From the NCBI RefSeq assembly GCF_001594145.1, contig NZ_LVCF01000025.1, forward strand, positions 1-64,000: a DNA stretch of 64,000 bases, in the 5' to 3' direction. Position 1 is the first letter of the stretch. Each line of letters starts with the position of its first letter. The position numbers and the translations under genes were made by a program. The notes under the pieces are model-generated. The model was not told where the DNA came from and ran no database searches. It saw only the letters and a list, made by a program, of their open reading frames with translations. This stretch comes from Branchiibius sp. NY16-3462-2 (GTDB lineage: Bacteria; Actinomycetota; Actinomycetes; Actinomycetales; Dermatophilaceae). Positions 8,155 through 19,420 of the stretch are shown piece after piece.

Positions 8155-9450
8155 TCAGTCGCGCGACCGCACCTGGTCGCCGCCGATCCAGACCTTAGCC
8201 ACGTCGTACGTCGTGCCAAGGACGAAGATCTTGGCCAACGCATCGCTCGGGTCCGCTGCGTTTCTGAGGCACACGTCGAGTGTGGATCCCGTTGGGGGCT
8301 GGAGGAGTACGGCGTCAAAGGACTTCCCGACGGACAGGTCACCTACCGTGTCGGCCAGGTCGAGCGCCTGCGCGCCTGCGGCCGTCGCGAGGTACAGCAG
8401 ATGTGCTGGCGTGAGCGGCACCCCGGCCTCGCCGAGGAGTTGCTGCACGAAGTACGCCTGCAGCCCCTCCTTGAAGAGACTGAAACCGGTGCCACCTCCG
8501 ACGTCACTGCCGAGGCAGACGCGGACTCCGGCAGCGAGGTGCTCTTTGAGCGGAAAGAAGCCGCTGCCCAGGGAGGAGTTGCTGGTCGGGCAATGGGACA
8601 CCGAGGCCGATGCGGACGCCAGCGCCGACAGCTCAGCGGGCTTGGGGTGGACATTGTGGGCCAGGATGGTCCGTCGGCCGAGCAGTCCGTACCGGTCATA
8701 GCAGTCGACGTAGTCCCGTGAGTCCGGGAAAAGCGTTGCTACCTCGGCGATCTCGCGGTGGTTCTCGTTCACGTGTGAGGTGACGAAGAGATCCGGGGTG
8801 TCTTTGACCAGTTGCTGGCAGGACTCCAACATCGGCCCGGACGCGGATAGTGCGAAGCGGGGGGTGACCGCGTAACGCAGCCGCCCGCGGCCGTGCCAGG
8901 TGCCGATCAACGAGCGGCTCTCCTCATAGGCCCGCTTCGGGGTCGTCAGGAGGTCCGATCGCAGGATGCGGTCGCTGACGACGAGACCCGCGGTGGCCCG
9001 GATCCCGACACGGGACGCTTCGGCGAAGAAGGCGTCCATCGCCGAGGCGTAGTGCGCGCCGAAGACCATCGCTGAGGTCGTGCCAGCGGCGAGCAGGCCG
9101 GACAGGAACTCCCGGGCGATCTGCTCGGCGTAGCTGCGGTCGGCCAGGTGCGCCTCCTCGGGCAGTGCGCAGTACTCCAACCAGTCCAGCAGCGGCATAC
9201 CCAGACCGCCGATGACGTGCACCTGCGGGAAGTGCACGTGGGTGTCGATCAGGCCGGGGATCAGGACGCCGCCGCGCACATCGACAACGTCAGCGTCCGG
9301 CGCGTCGGCCCGCACGACCGCGAACTCACTACGGGCCGTGATGATTCCGTCCTCGACCAGCAGGCCGACGTCCTCGCCGGAGCGCAACTGCCCACCCTCG
9401 AACGGGCTGTCCGAAGTGTCGAACACCCGGGCGCGATAGAGGGTCCTCAC
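8155..9450 (-). CDS. guaD: Guanine deaminase
   Basis: This 431-residue amidohydrolase hydrolyses guanine to xanthine and ammonia. Metal and active-site motifs are in order: PGLIDTHVHFPQ, HVNENHREI, LAHNVH, VSHCPTSNSSLGSG and GSDVGGGTGFS. The length suits bacterial GuaD. The GTG start overlaps the stop of xdhC by 4 nt (GTGA), which makes it the last gene of xdhA-xdhB-xdhC-guaD. It therefore feeds xanthine into the dehydrogenase made by the same transcript. Confidence 0.93.
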   Translation of the reverse strand: MRTLYRARVFDTSDSPFEGGQLRSGEDVGLLVEDGIITARSEFAVVRADAPDADVVDVRGGVLIPGLIDTHVHFPQVHVIGGLGMPLLDWLEYCALPEEAHLADRSYAEQIAREFLSGLLAAGTTSAMVFGAHYASAMDAFFAEASRVGIRATAGLVVSDRILRSDLLTTPKRAYEESRSLIGTWHGRGRLRYAVTPRFALSASGPMLESCQQLVKDTPDLFVTSHVNENHREIAEVATLFPDSRDYVDCYDRYGLLGRRTILAHNVHPKPAELSALASASASVSHCPTSNSSLGSGFFPLKEHLAAGVRVCLGSDVGGGTGFSLFKEGLQAYFVQQLLGEAGVPLTPAHLLYLATAAGAQALDLADTVGDLSVGKSFDAVLLQPPTGSTLDVCLRNAADPSDALAKIFVLGTTYDVAKVWIGGDQVRSRD

Positions 9451-10246
9451 ACTTCCACCATCGCCAACTGCGATGCCAACTGCGCCGCCACGCTGAGGGC
9501 GATGACCGCCGGCTCCTTGCCGCTGATTGACGGCAGACCGATCGGGCAGCTGATCGCGCCGACGGCCTCCGGCGAATGTCCCTCGGCCAGCAGCCTTTTC
9601 TCGAAGCGGCGCCACTTGGACCGGGACCCGATGAGACCGATGCTGCCGAGGTGCCCGCAGCGCAGCGCGGCGTCGCACAGCGCCATGTCCTCGGAGTGAT
9701 CATGGGTCATGATCAGCACGTGAGTGCCGCGCGGCACCTGACCCAGGACGAGTTCGGGCACCGGCGAATGGTGGATCGTGACCGTGCCGACCGGATCGTT
9801 CAGGCTCGCCAAGCGCTCAGGCGTGAGTTCGTTTGCGCGGGAGTCGATCAGATGCAGGTCGAGGTCCTGCCGGACCAGAATCCGTGACAACTCCAGCCCG
9901 ACATGCCCGGCCCCGAAGATGGCAATCGCCGGGACCGGCAGGATCGGCTCCATCAACAGGGTCACCTCACCGCCACAGCATTGAGTGCCGTGCTCGACCG
10001 GTGCGTGCTCGTTGAGCGCGAACTCCATTGTTACCGGGGCACTCTCACCACCACCGATCAGCTCACGGGCCTTCTCGATCGCCGTGGCCTCGAGGTTGCC
10101 ACCACCGACACTGCCGCTCTCAGCGGTCGCGGTGACGAGCATCTTGGCACCGGCGTCACGTGGCACGTGCCCCCGCGACACAATCACGGTCACCAGGACG
10201 GCCGGTTCGCGGCGCGCCCGTGCTGCGGCGACCTCCGACACCCAAC

Positions 10247-10250
<4 letters not shown>
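9447..10250 (-). CDS. xdhC: Xanthine dehydrogenase accessory protein XdhC
   Basis: This 267-residue protein has the XdhC N-terminal segment EPAVLVTVIVSRGHVPRDAGAKMLV with SVGGGNLE, a CCGGEVTLLME motif, and a Rossmann-type C-terminal domain IAIFGAGHVGLELSRIL. XdhC binds the molybdenum cofactor, helps its sulphuration and inserts it into XdhB. It overlaps both xdhB and guaD by 4 nt. The conserved Cys pair in QCCGGE is present. Confidence 0.93.
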
Positions 10251-12705
<2,455 letters not shown>

Positions 12706-12709
<4 letters not shown>

Positions 12710-14160
12710 GCCGAGACCTCCTGCACGGACGTGGTTTCCACGAAGAACTTGTGCAACGACGTGCGCAGCATCGCCGTGCGGTAGGCGCTGCTCGCGCGGT
12801 GGTCGCTCATCGGCGTACCTGCATCGGCCAGGGCAGTGGCCGCCGCGCGCACGGTCTCGGCCGTCCACGGGCGCCCTTCCAGGGCCGCCTCCGCGGCAGT
12901 CGCCCGTAGTGGTGTGGCAGCAACGCCGCCGAGCCCGATACGTGCCCGCGCGACAATGCCGTCGCTCAGATCGATGGCGAATCCGACTGCGACACTTGAG
13001 ATGTCGTCGAACCGGCGCTTGGCGATCTTCTGGAAGGCGGTGTGCGCCGCCAATGGCTTCGGGATGACGACGGCCTTGATGATCTCGGCCTTCTCCCGCA
13101 CCGACTGGCGATATCCGGTGAAGTACTCCGCCAGCGGCACGGTCCGTTCACCGGCGGGACCGGCCAGCACCAGCGACGCCTCCAACGCCAGGAGGGCCGG
13201 CGGGGTATCCCCGATCGGTGACCCCGTCCCGAGGTTGCCGCCAAAGGTTCCCCCGTTGCGGATCAGGCGGGAGGCAAACTGAGGAAAGAGTTTGTCCAAC
13301 AGCGGAATCCGCCCGTCAAGGCGACTTTCAACCTCGGACAGGGTGAGCGCAGCGCCGATCGTGAATCCACCATCGTCCTCGGTCAGTTCGCGCAATTCCG
13401 GAAGGCGGTCGATTGCGATCAGCGTCGTCGCGCGGGTCATCATCAGGTTCGCTGCGACACCCCAGTCGGTGGATCCGGCCACCAGCTGCGCCGTCTCCCC
13501 GGTAGCCAGGAGGTCGATCGCCTCGGTCAACGACTCCGGTCGTACGTACCGCGCACCGGCCACCGTCACGTCGGTGTGGGCGGGCGCCGGAGCGGCCTGC
13601 GAGCGCCGCTGCGCCAGTTCGTCGGTGCTGTCGGGAGTGCCCAGGGCGTACGCCGCGTCCCGGATCGGTCGGTAGCCGGTGCACCGGCACAGATTTCCGC
13701 TGAGGGCGTGGAGGTCGAATCCGTTGGGGCCACGCTCGTGTTCGCCGTGCTCGTCGGCCTCGGCACCGACGTCCGATGCTGGGGTGCGGTCCTTGCGGTA
13801 GTACTCCGCGGCCATGCTGCACACGAAGCCTGGGGTGCAGTAGCCGCACTGCGATCCGCCGCGGACGGCCATCTCCTGCTGGACCGGATGCAACTGGCCG
13901 GGTTCGCCCAGACCCTCGGCCGTGACGATGCTCTGATCTTCCAGCGACAGGGCCGGGATGAGGCAGGCGTTGATCGCGGTCCAGGTCGTGTTGCCGTCGA
14001 CGTCGGGCCGGGCCACCAGGACCGAGCACGCTCCGCACTCCCCCTCCGCGCAGCCTTCCTTGGCGCCGGTCAACCCCTGCTCGCGCAACCAGTCCAGGGC
14101 GTTGGTGTGGGCCGTCACCTCATCCAGTGACGTGGTGCTCCCGTTGACCGTGGCACGCAT
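12706..14160 (-). CDS. xdhA: Xanthine dehydrogenase, FeS/FAD subunit
   Basis: This 484-residue subunit has two [2Fe-2S] domains at the N-terminus (GCAEGECGACSVLV; SQCGYCTPGF with GNLCRCTGYRPI) followed by the FAD domain (QLVAGSTDWGVAANL and FGGNLGTGSPIGDTPPALLAL). It passes electrons from XdhB to NAD. It is the first gene of xdhABC-guaD. The 317-nt upstream region holds two distinct palindromes that recur at other purine promoters, so the operon is probably regulated jointly with them. A charged insert (DEHGEHERG) sits between the two cluster motifs. Confidence 0.94.
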
Positions 14161-14477
14161 CGCGGCCTCCTTCGAATCTCGCTTCCGTCCCCGCCGCGCT
14201 GCGGATCCCGTTCTAAGGGGACCACAGCAGCCGAGGACATGGTTGGTCTGATCGAGGAAGTCGCCCGGTTATCCATGTCGAACGAGCAACGACCTTGTGA
14301 GGCGGGTCACACACTACCGCACATGAAGTGTACTTTGGAATGCATTTTCCACCATACGGATTTAGATCGACAGTCGAACACTACGCCCCACGGCTGTCGA
14401 CCGGTTTGGGACGGGTTGACCCACAAATTTTGAAGACGTGGGTCAACCCGTCCCAAAGCCGAGGAAGGCCGCCGCTG
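14161..14477. promoter_or_regulatory. xdh promoter region with paired operator palindromes
   Basis: This gene-free stretch holds, moving away from xdhA: GGTTATCCATG at 14267-14277, TGTGAGGCGGGTCACA at 14296-14311, TGGAA-TGCATT-TTCCA at 14336-14351, and a long terminator hairpin at 14405-14457. The first three elements recur in the same order and nearly the same spacing upstream of the permease gene. No clear -10/-35 pair was found. Confidence 0.65.
14405..14457. terminator. Long palindromic terminator after the permease gene
   Basis: A perfect 20-bp inverted repeat (14405-14424 and 14438-14457) with a 13-nt loop lies 21 nt past the stop of the permease-UraD gene. The arms contain GGGACGGGTTGACCCAC, a sequence closely echoed in the hairpin at 16631-16677. 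Confidence 0.8.
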
Positions 14478-16409
14478 TCAGCGGTCCCGCGGTGTGCTCA
14501 GGTGACTCAGGGCCGCCGCCTGTAGCGGGTTGGCCTCGGCCACCAGATCGTCGAACCGATACCCGGCGATCTTGGCGATCTCCACCATTGCGCTGTTGTG
14601 CTCCTGGACCACCGAGTTGTGCAGCCGGCGTTCGCCGTGCTCGATGATCTGGTCGAAGCTGCCCTCGTCGCGCACGCACACCACCAACGGGAAGCCGAAG
14701 CGCTCCCGGTAGGCCGAGGTCAACGCATCCAACCGCTGCTGGTCATCGCCGTTGAGGTGGGTCAGCCCGCGCAGCGACTGCTCCTCCTGCGACGCCGGAC
14801 CGGCAGTGCCCTCGATGACCTCGTCCGAACCCAGTCGCGGATAGCCGGCGATCAGTTCGGCCTGCTCTTGGGGGGTCGCCGCGAAGAGCGCCTCCTGGAA
14901 GGACCGTCGCAGATCCGCGGTGTCGCTGAACGGCCGCTGCGCGTAGGCACGGTGCACCACCCAGTCCGGGCCCTGGAAGAGGCTGCCGAAGGTCTGGGCG
15001 AACTCGTCCTCGGACATCTCGTTGACCTGCTCCAGACGGATCAGGTTGCCCGGCGAGCCTGCGACAGCCGGCCCTCGATCACTACCGACGTGGTAGAAGA
15101 TCATGTAGAGCACGAAGGCCGCGATGCTACCGATCGTGATGCCGCTGCCCAGCAGGACCTGCAGCTTGTCCGGCAACGCCTTGGCGATACCGGGCTGCGC
15201 GGTCACCAGCATCGCCAGCGCGAGGCTGGTCGCCACGATGATCACGTTGCGGTGGTCGTTGAAGTCCACCTTCGACAACGTCTGGATACCGACGACGGCC
15301 ACGGTGGCGAACATCGCCAGCCCGGCACCACCGAGCACCGGCTTGGGAATCCCGGCCACCAGAGCGCCTGCTTTCGGCAGGAGTCCCAGGATGATCATGA
15401 ACAGACCAGCGGTCGCCACGACGTACCTGCTCTTGACGCGGGTGAGGCGCACCAACCCGACGTTCTCCGCGAAGCAGGTGTAGGGGAAGGAGTTGAGGAT
15501 GCCGCCGATGAAGGTGGCAACACCATCGGCCCGCAGTGCGCGGGTCACATCGGTGGAATCAACTCGCTTCTCGACGATTTCGGCGGTGGCGAAGACGTCG
15601 CCCGTGGTCTCCACCGCGGTGATCATCATGACGATGATCATCGAGATGATCGCGACGACACTGAACTTCGGGATGCCGAAGTAGAACGGCGTCGTGACGC
15701 CCACCCACGAGGAACTGCCGACCTCGCTGAAGGTGGCGTCGCCCAGCATCCAGGCGATCACGGTGCCGCCGACCAGTCCGATCAGCACGGCGATGGTGGC
15801 GATGAAGCCGCGGAAAACCCGCTGCAGCGCCACGATGACCAGGATGGTGCCGATGGCGTAGCAGAGGTTGCGGCCGTTGGTCGGGTCCGCCTTCCCGTTC
15901 GCGTCCATGACGGCGTCGCCCGCGGCCACCGGGAGCAGCGACAGGCCGATCACGGTGATGACCGTGCCGGTGACGACCGGTGGGAAGTAACGCACCAGCT
16001 TGCCGAAGTACGGCGCCACCAGGAAGGTGACCAGACCGGCGACGATGACCGAGCCATAGATGGTGAGCAGGCCGTCGGTGCCACCGCCCGCCGCAAGGCC
16101 GATGGTGATCATCGGGGCGACGGCGGTGAAGGTGACGCCCTGCAGCAACGGCAGCCGGACGCCGACCTTCCAGAAGCCGATCGACTGGATGATCGAGGCG
16201 ATACCGCAGGTGAACAGGTCGGCGTTGATCAGGTGGATCAGTTGCTTGGTGTCCAGGCCGATACCGCTGGCCAGCAGGATCGGGACGATGACGGCGCCGG
16301 CGTAGAACGCCAGCAGGTGCTGCAAGCCGTAGATCGCCAGCTTCGGTGCGGGAAGCACCTCGTCAACGGGGTGGACGGCCTTGCGAGGAGGCGCTGCCAC
16401 TGTGGTCAT
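14478..16409 (-). CDS. NCS2 nucleobase permease fused to an OHCU-decarboxylase-like domain
   Basis: This 643-residue protein has two parts. Residues about 20-440 are an NCS2 (UraA/PucJ/XanQ) purine permease, with QHLLAFYAGAVIVPILLA and VETTGDVFATAEIV and about 14 membrane segments. Residues about 457-625 resemble UraD (EDEFAQTFGSLFQGPDWVV, SAYRERFGFPLVVCVRD, ARL-like C-terminus). The catalytic His of the usual HPDLG/HPRIG motif is Tyr523 here (AGYPRLGSD), while the Glu of the S-x-x-E-Q motif is kept (Glu543). The domain may be non-catalytic. The start follows GGAAAGG. A complete uraD is encoded 1.6 kb away. The permease probably imports xanthine or urate. Confidence 0.9.
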   Translation of the reverse strand: MTTVAAPPRKAVHPVDEVLPAPKLAIYGLQHLLAFYAGAVIVPILLASGIGLDTKQLIHLINADLFTCGIASIIQSIGFWKVGVRLPLLQGVTFTAVAPMITIGLAAGGGTDGLLTIYGSVIVAGLVTFLVAPYFGKLVRYFPPVVTGTVITVIGLSLLPVAAGDAVMDANGKADPTNGRNLCYAIGTILVIVALQRVFRGFIATIAVLIGLVGGTVIAWMLGDATFSEVGSSSWVGVTTPFYFGIPKFSVVAIISMIIVMMITAVETTGDVFATAEIVEKRVDSTDVTRALRADGVATFIGGILNSFPYTCFAENVGLVRLTRVKSRYVVATAGLFMIILGLLPKAGALVAGIPKPVLGGAGLAMFATVAVVGIQTLSKVDFNDHRNVIIVATSLALAMLVTAQPGIAKALPDKLQVLLGSGITIGSIAAFVLYMIFYHVGSDRGPAVAGSPGNLIRLEQVNEMSEDEFAQTFGSLFQGPDWVVHRAYAQRPFSDTADLRRSFQEALFAATPQEQAELIAGYPRLGSDEVIEGTAGPASQEEQSLRGLTHLNGDDQQRLDALTSAYRERFGFPLVVCVRDEGSFDQIIEHGERRLHNSVVQEHNSAMVEIAKIAGYRFDDLVAEANPLQAAALSHLSTPRDR

Positions 16410-16518
16410 AGCGGACCTTTCCGCTCGAGAGCTGGCGGCGATGACACCACCAGCAGACATGGTTTTGCTGACCGACGATCCGCGACTGGTTATCCATGCC
16501 AAACACCCGCGGTGACTC

Positions 16519-16573
16519 TGTGAGCCTAGTCACATTCGGCGCCGCGTCAAGGAAAAATGAAAAGAAACTTCCA
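16519..16573 (-). promoter_or_regulatory. Permease promoter with both purine-locus palindromes
   Basis: On the minus strand a possible -35 TTGACG (16550-16545) and -10 TAGGCT (16528-16523) are 16 nt apart. The -10 lies inside the palindrome TGTGAGCCTAGTCACA (16519-16534). Upstream of the -35 lies TGAAA-AGAAAC-TTCCA (16558-16573), a one-mismatch version of TGGAA-N6-TTCCA. GGTTATCCATG follows downstream at 16488-16498. Confidence 0.6.
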
Positions 16574-16630
16574 CCAGGCGGAGATTGGTAGCTGGCGAGG
16601 GGTGGCCAACGTCCGGCTCTCGACACGTCT

Positions 16631-16677
16631 GGGACGGGCTACCCCACGATCCGAAGAGTCGTGGGGTAACCCGTCCC
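16631..16677. terminator. Palindromic terminator after the urate oxidase operon
   Basis: Inverted repeat 16631-16649 / 16659-16677 (19 bp, one mismatch, 9-nt loop) lies 54 nt beyond the urate oxidase stop. Its arms (GGGACGGGCTACCCCACGA) closely resemble those of the 14405-14457 hairpin, so they belong to one repeat family. Confidence 0.75.
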
Positions 16678-16730
16678 GAAGCCGGTGGCAGGACGAGGAG
16701 GTGAGCCCTCGCCGTACGTCGATCGCCGGA

Positions 16731-17657
16731 CTATGCGTCAGCCGGCACCTTGGCAGCGGCCTCGGACCAGGCCTGACCCGGGTCGTACGCCGCGGAGGCA
16801 TCCACATCGGCAGTCCGCTTGATGGTCGCCTCGATCAGCCCGTAAGGCCGGTCATCGGCGTGGAAGACCTCGTTGTTGTTCTCCAGGTCGAAGGAGGACA
16901 GGTCGAGCACGAAGTGGTGCTTGTTGGGGCAGCTCATCCGGATCTCGGCGATGGTGGCGTCCGCGTCGAGCGCGGCCTGGCCCATCTCCCAGATGGTGTG
17001 CTGCAGGGCGTAGCTGTATGCGCCCGCGAAGGCTGCCGTCACCGCATCGAAGACCGCGTCGAACGATGCGCCCCAGTCCTTGTCGTTGCTGGAGTGCGCC
17101 CACTGCGACTTGATCGCGGTCGCCATGACGCGGTCGTTGGTCGGCTGCAGCGTCGTGTACTTCTCCTGGTAGAACCCGTGGAACTCCGAGTCGGTGGTCT
17201 TCAGGACGGTGAGGTCCTTCAGCCCACTGACGACGGTCGCCGGAGCGGAGCCGCGACGCGTCACGGTCACCGTCCGCACATAGTCACCGTTCTTGACGAA
17301 GGCGTGCGGGTTGCCGTGCGAGCGCACCCACGGGAAGGCCTCGATGTTGATCCGGGCGGTCTCCACCTGCGGCACGTCGTCGACGAAGTGGTTGGCCAGC
17401 GCCAGCGCGAACGACTCCGGCTGACGGACCGCGTCCCCGGCCTCTTTGGCGAAGGCGTTGACGGTGTTCTTGCACGCGTCGGTGGTCAGCACCTTGGCCT
17501 GGTCGCCGGTCTGGTGGGCCTCGTCGAAGTCACCGGTCAGCGCGACGCTGACGTTGTAGTCGACCAGGTCGTGCGGCGCGGTCGGGTCGTCGCGGAAAAC
17601 GCGCACGACGTGCACTTCGGCTTTGCCGTATTGGTTGTATCCCAGGACGTAGGACAT
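16731..17657 (-). CDS. uox: Urate oxidase (uricase)
   Basis: This 308-residue cofactor-free oxidase converts urate to 5-hydroxyisourate. Recognisable segments are YNQYGKAEVHVVRVFRD at the N-terminus, VLTTDACKNTVNAFAKE (with the conserved Thr-Asp of the active site), PHAFVKNGDYVRTVTV and CPNKHHFVLDLS. The length is normal. It is the last gene of uraD-uraH-uox, starting 5 nt after uraH ends, so the three enzymes that take urate to allantoin are made from one transcript. A palindromic terminator follows. Confidence 0.95.
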   Translation of the reverse strand: MSYVLGYNQYGKAEVHVVRVFRDDPTAPHDLVDYNVSVALTGDFDEAHQTGDQAKVLTTDACKNTVNAFAKEAGDAVRQPESFALALANHFVDDVPQVETARINIEAFPWVRSHGNPHAFVKNGDYVRTVTVTRRGSAPATVVSGLKDLTVLKTTDSEFHGFYQEKYTTLQPTNDRVMATAIKSQWAHSSNDKDWGASFDAVFDAVTAAFAGAYSYALQHTIWEMGQAALDADATIAEIRMSCPNKHHFVLDLSSFDLENNNEVFHADDRPYGLIEATIKRTADVDASAAYDPGQAWSEAAAKVPADA

Positions 17658-17662
17658 CGTTG

Positions 17663-17986
17663 TCAGCTCCCTCGGTAGGTGGAAAAGGCGAACGGGCTCA
17701 GTAGGACTGGCACGTGGTAGTGGCGGTCGTCGCTGACCGCGAATGTGATGTCGACCTTCGGATAGAAGGCCGCGACGCCGATCCGGTCGAAGTACTCACC
17801 GGTGGCGAAGCTGATGGTGTAGATCCCGTGCGGCAGACCGCCGGGCGCGAGGTCGGCAATCCGGCCGTCCTCGTTGGTCACTCCGGCGCTGATCGGTGCG
17901 TCGCCGGGTCCGGTCACGGTGACCGCGATGCCGGGGGCCGGGGTGCCGCTTACCGCATCGAGGACGTGGGTGGATAACGAGCTCAT
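17663..17986 (-). CDS. uraH: 5-Hydroxyisourate hydrolase (transthyretin-like)
   Basis: This 107-residue protein opens the ring of 5-hydroxyisourate to give OHCU. It has the full signature: LSTHVLDAVSGTPAPGIAV near the N-terminus, the RIGVAAFYPKVDITF segment, a HYHVPVLLSPFAFSTYRGS C-terminus with the family's closing Y-R-G-S, and the catalytic His residues. It overlaps uraD by 4 nt (ATGA) and is followed by uox. Confidence 0.96.
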   Translation of the reverse strand: MSSLSTHVLDAVSGTPAPGIAVTVTGPGDAPISAGVTNEDGRIADLAPGGLPHGIYTISFATGEYFDRIGVAAFYPKVDITFAVSDDRHYHVPVLLSPFAFSTYRGS

Positions 17987-18492
17987 GGCTTGATGGCTCC
18001 TTCGAGTCGCAAACGGGTGATCTGGCGCAGTTGCTCACGCACTTCGGCGAGCTCGGTGTCGTCGTCGTTGCCCAGCCGCCGCTGCAACTGCTCGAGCATC
18101 TCCTGCGGTGAGCGGCCGGCCGCGCGGATCAGGAAGACCCGGTCGAACCGTTGCTCGTAGGCGATGTTGCCCTCGCGCAGGGCGGCCTTCACCTGATCGT
18201 CGGCGTCGCCCATCGAGGACTGTTCGGAGCGGGACAGATCGGCGCTGTGCCCGTCCGCGGAGACCTTGTCGCCGATGCGCGGATGGCCGGCCAGTGCAGC
18301 ATCCAGGTCGGCGGGATCCAGACCCTCGAACACGGCATCGGAGGTTGCCAGCAGAGTCCCGCGATCGGCGTACGGGCGTCCGTCGACCACCCCGGCGGCC
18401 CAGCGGGGCGCGGAACACAGCTGCTCCAACCACTCGCCGGCGTCAGCGGCAGGCAGGGCGTTGAAGGTGCCAACCTCGAGTGACTCGCTCAT
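17983..18492 (-). CDS. uraD: OHCU decarboxylase
   Basis: This 169-residue enzyme decarboxylates 2-oxo-4-hydroxy-4-carboxy-5-ureidoimidazoline to S-allantoin. The catalytic His70 in LAGHPRIGDK and Glu90 in SRSEQSS are both present, in contrast to the domain fused to the nearby permease. It heads uraD-uraH-uox. The ATG at 18492 is preferred over one 12 codons upstream because the longer version adds an unconserved leader. Its promoter region contains two palindromes that overlap the probable -10 and spacer. Confidence 0.93.
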   Translation of the reverse strand: MSESLEVGTFNALPAADAGEWLEQLCSAPRWAAGVVDGRPYADRGTLLATSDAVFEGLDPADLDAALAGHPRIGDKVSADGHSADLSRSEQSSMGDADDQVKAALREGNIAYEQRFDRVFLIRAAGRSPQEMLEQLQRRLGNDDDTELAEVREQLRQITRLRLEGAIKP

Positions 18493-18516
18493 CGGATTCC
18501 ATTCTGCGAAATTGCT

Positions 18517-18559
18517 ATTCCGTATCAAGAAACTAAAGAGTGACGCGGGTCACTGTCAA
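18517..18559 (-). promoter_or_regulatory. uraD promoter with overlapping operators
   Basis: On the minus strand TTGACA (18559-18554) and TAGTTT (18535-18530) are 18 nt apart and make a good promoter. The palindrome AGTGACGCGGGTCACT (18539-18554) fills the spacer. ATTCCGTATCAAGAAACT (18517-18534) covers the -10 and resembles the operator upstream of the DUF6986 gene (19431-19447). Confidence 0.65.
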
Positions 18560-18587
18560 GGGTTTGGCGACAACTCTGTCGCCGACG

Positions 18588-19349
18588 TCACGCGGAGGCG
18601 ACGTCGAGGTGCGTGGCCAGGTCAGCGGCGACCTCAACCAGGAGAGGTACGGCGCGCGCGCGCACCCGCTCATCCACCCGGACCGCAGGGCCCGAGATAG
18701 AGACTGCGAGCAGAGCGGTCGCGCTGGGCACCGGCACCGCGAGGCAGACCACGCCGTCCTCCAGTTCGCCTTCGTCCGCGGCCCAGCCACGTTCGCGCAC
18801 GGTGGCCAGCTGGGCCAGCAGTTCGTCCGGGTCGGTGATGGTGTGGGGCGTGAGTGCCGGCATGCCCGCCCGCCGCAACACGGTGCGGACCTGCTCGTCC
18901 GGCAACTGGGACAACAGCGCCTTCCCGGTGGCCCGGCAGTGGGCGTGCACATGACGGCCAAGGTCGGTGAACATCCGCATCGCATGCGGCGAGGGCACCT
19001 GGCCGACGTAGACCACCTGGTCGCCGTCGAGGGTCGCAAGGTTGGCCGTCTCGCCGAGTTCAGTGACCAGACGGCGCAATTCGGGCGTGCTGCGGGAGCC
19101 GAACGCGGTCAATGCGGAACTGCCGAGCGGGATCAGTCGCGAGCCGAGGGCGTAGCGCCGGTCGGGCAACTGCCGCAGGTAACCGCGGTCGACCAAGGTG
19201 CGCACCAGGCGATGGATCGTGGGCGTCGGCAGACCGCTGGCGGCGGCGATCTCGATCAACGCCAGTTCGCCCCCGGCGGCATCGATAGCCTCGAGAATGT
19301 CCAGGGCGCGGGTCACCGACTGCACGCCACCCGGTTTGCTCTGCGCCAT
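18588..19349 (-). CDS. IclR-family regulator, probable purine/allantoin repressor
   Basis: This 253-residue IclR protein has an N-terminal winged helix (SVTRALDILEAIDAAGGELALIEIAAASGLPTPTIHRLVRTL) and a C-terminal effector domain (LGRHVHAHCRATGKALLSQLP, VVCLAVPVPSATALLAVSISGP). The start follows GAGGGGCG. It lies in the middle of the purine genes and diverges from the DUF6986-allB-alc operon across a region holding two overlapping palindromes. That position suggests an AllR-like repressor responding to a pathway intermediate such as allantoate or glyoxylate. The effector is not established here. Confidence 0.88.
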   Translation of the reverse strand: MAQSKPGGVQSVTRALDILEAIDAAGGELALIEIAAASGLPTPTIHRLVRTLVDRGYLRQLPDRRYALGSRLIPLGSSALTAFGSRSTPELRRLVTELGETANLATLDGDQVVYVGQVPSPHAMRMFTDLGRHVHAHCRATGKALLSQLPDEQVRTVLRRAGMPALTPHTITDPDELLAQLATVRERGWAADEGELEDGVVCLAVPVPSATALLAVSISGPAVRVDERVRARAVPLLVEVAADLATHLDVASA

Positions 19350-19420
19350 CGCCCCTCGTCCTGATTCGGTGCGCCCAGCGTAGAGCGCCGACCACCATTG
19401 ACAGCCATAGTACCGTCGAG

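Noticed and set aside
14296..14311. GlnR box at xdhA
   Set aside because: Actinobacterial GlnR sites have GTNAC-N6-GNAAC-like half-sites as direct elements. The sequence here is an inverted GTGA-N6-TCAC dyad and does not fit well.
14405..14457. Possible riboswitch upstream of xdhA
   Set aside because: The hairpin is a perfect long palindrome with no conserved multi-helix layout, and it lies at the end of the permease gene, so a terminator is simpler.
14598..16523. A 641-codon plus-strand open frame opposite the permease fusion
   Set aside because: It is compositionally abnormal (runs of Asp, His, Gln, Arg) and mirrors a well-recognised membrane protein on the other strand.
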